Positions 64,000-64,000 of a DNA stretch of 64,000 nt are shown piece after piece (position 1 is the stretch's first letter; each line of letters starts with the position of its first letter). The translations under genes and the position numbers were made by a program. The stretch covers positions 1 to 64,000 of the forward strand of contig NZ_BAEV01000002.1 in NCBI RefSeq assembly GCF_000246895.1, written 5' to 3'. This stretch comes from Clostridium arbusti SL206 (GTDB lineage: Bacteria; Bacillota; Clostridia; Clostridiales; Clostridiaceae). The notes beneath the pieces are model-generated. The model was not told the origin of the DNA and searched no databases. It worked only from the letters and a program-made list of their open reading frames with translations.

Positions 64000-64000
64000 T

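Overview
The base composition (very AT-rich, mostly around 30% GC by eye), the strong GGAGG-type ribosome binding sites with frequent GTG/TTG starts, and the gene content (flavodiiron protein, NADH oxidase, ferredoxin-nitroreductase fusion, lysine 2,3-aminomutase, PrpR-type sigma-54 regulator) point to a strictly anaerobic Firmicute, most likely a Clostridium sensu stricto. This is an inference from content, not a database match. I see no rRNA, tRNA, complete insertion sequence or CRISPR array.

Layout. 0.2-6.0 kb: a PrpR-type sigma-54 activator diverges from a dehydrogenase / 2-keto-3-deoxygluconate-permease-type transporter / glycerate kinase gene set, with a near-consensus -24/-12 promoter and candidate CcpA (cre) sites. 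6.1-14.2 kb: a complete four-gene type II Wadjet (JetABCD) anti-plasmid system on the minus strand, with a small RRXRR-like gene upstream. 14.9-21.4 kb: nucleoside phosphorylase PpnP, a SulP transporter, a LOG-family enzyme, an esterase-like hydrolase, an S41-type peptidase, and a divergent HxlR regulator / nitroreductase pair with an operator palindrome. 21.7-26.1 kb: a two-component system and a BcrA/LanFEG-like ABC exporter with two paralogous permeases, probably for peptide antibiotic resistance. 26.2-32.3 kb: GNAT and NUDIX enzymes, then a glycerol-3-phosphate-type ABC importer operon behind GlpP and a large leader terminator. 32.6-35.5 kb: the N-epsilon-acetyl-beta-lysine (ablAB) osmolyte operon and ribosomal protein L25/Ctc. 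36.0-39.2 kb: a higher-GC TetR/ABC export cassette. 39.4-44.1 kb: SbcCD. 44.3-50.1 kb: an ABC-F ribosome-protection protein with an attenuator leader, a flavodiiron protein and a TetM-like GTPase. 50.2-64 kb: an orphan gene, cardiolipin synthase, an FGGY kinase, a Pho-boxed secreted phosphatase, LrgB, class I aldolase, a DUF2075 ATPase, an NADH oxidase and a DUF4434 protein cut by the window edge.

The most unusual signal is a dispersed, structured repeat of about 160 bp. There are three full copies (17471-17632, 46408-46567, 50808-50968) and one internally deleted copy (21621-21690). Its ends are imperfect inverted repeats and its inner stem shows paired sequence changes. One copy has truncated an AraC-type regulator, one supplies the stop codon of an orphan protein gene, and the short copy ends about 15 bases before the ribosome binding site of a response regulator. 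The window also carries several decayed gene fragments: SulP tail, SbcC tail, flavin reductase, YdjM-like protein and AraC. Together these suggest a chromosome region with repeated insertion and deletion.

Several control regions can be read directly: a sigma-54 promoter, a TetR-type promoter with two operators, an ablAB promoter embedded in a perfect inverted repeat, a Pho box, a GlpP-type antiterminator and an ABC-F attenuator.
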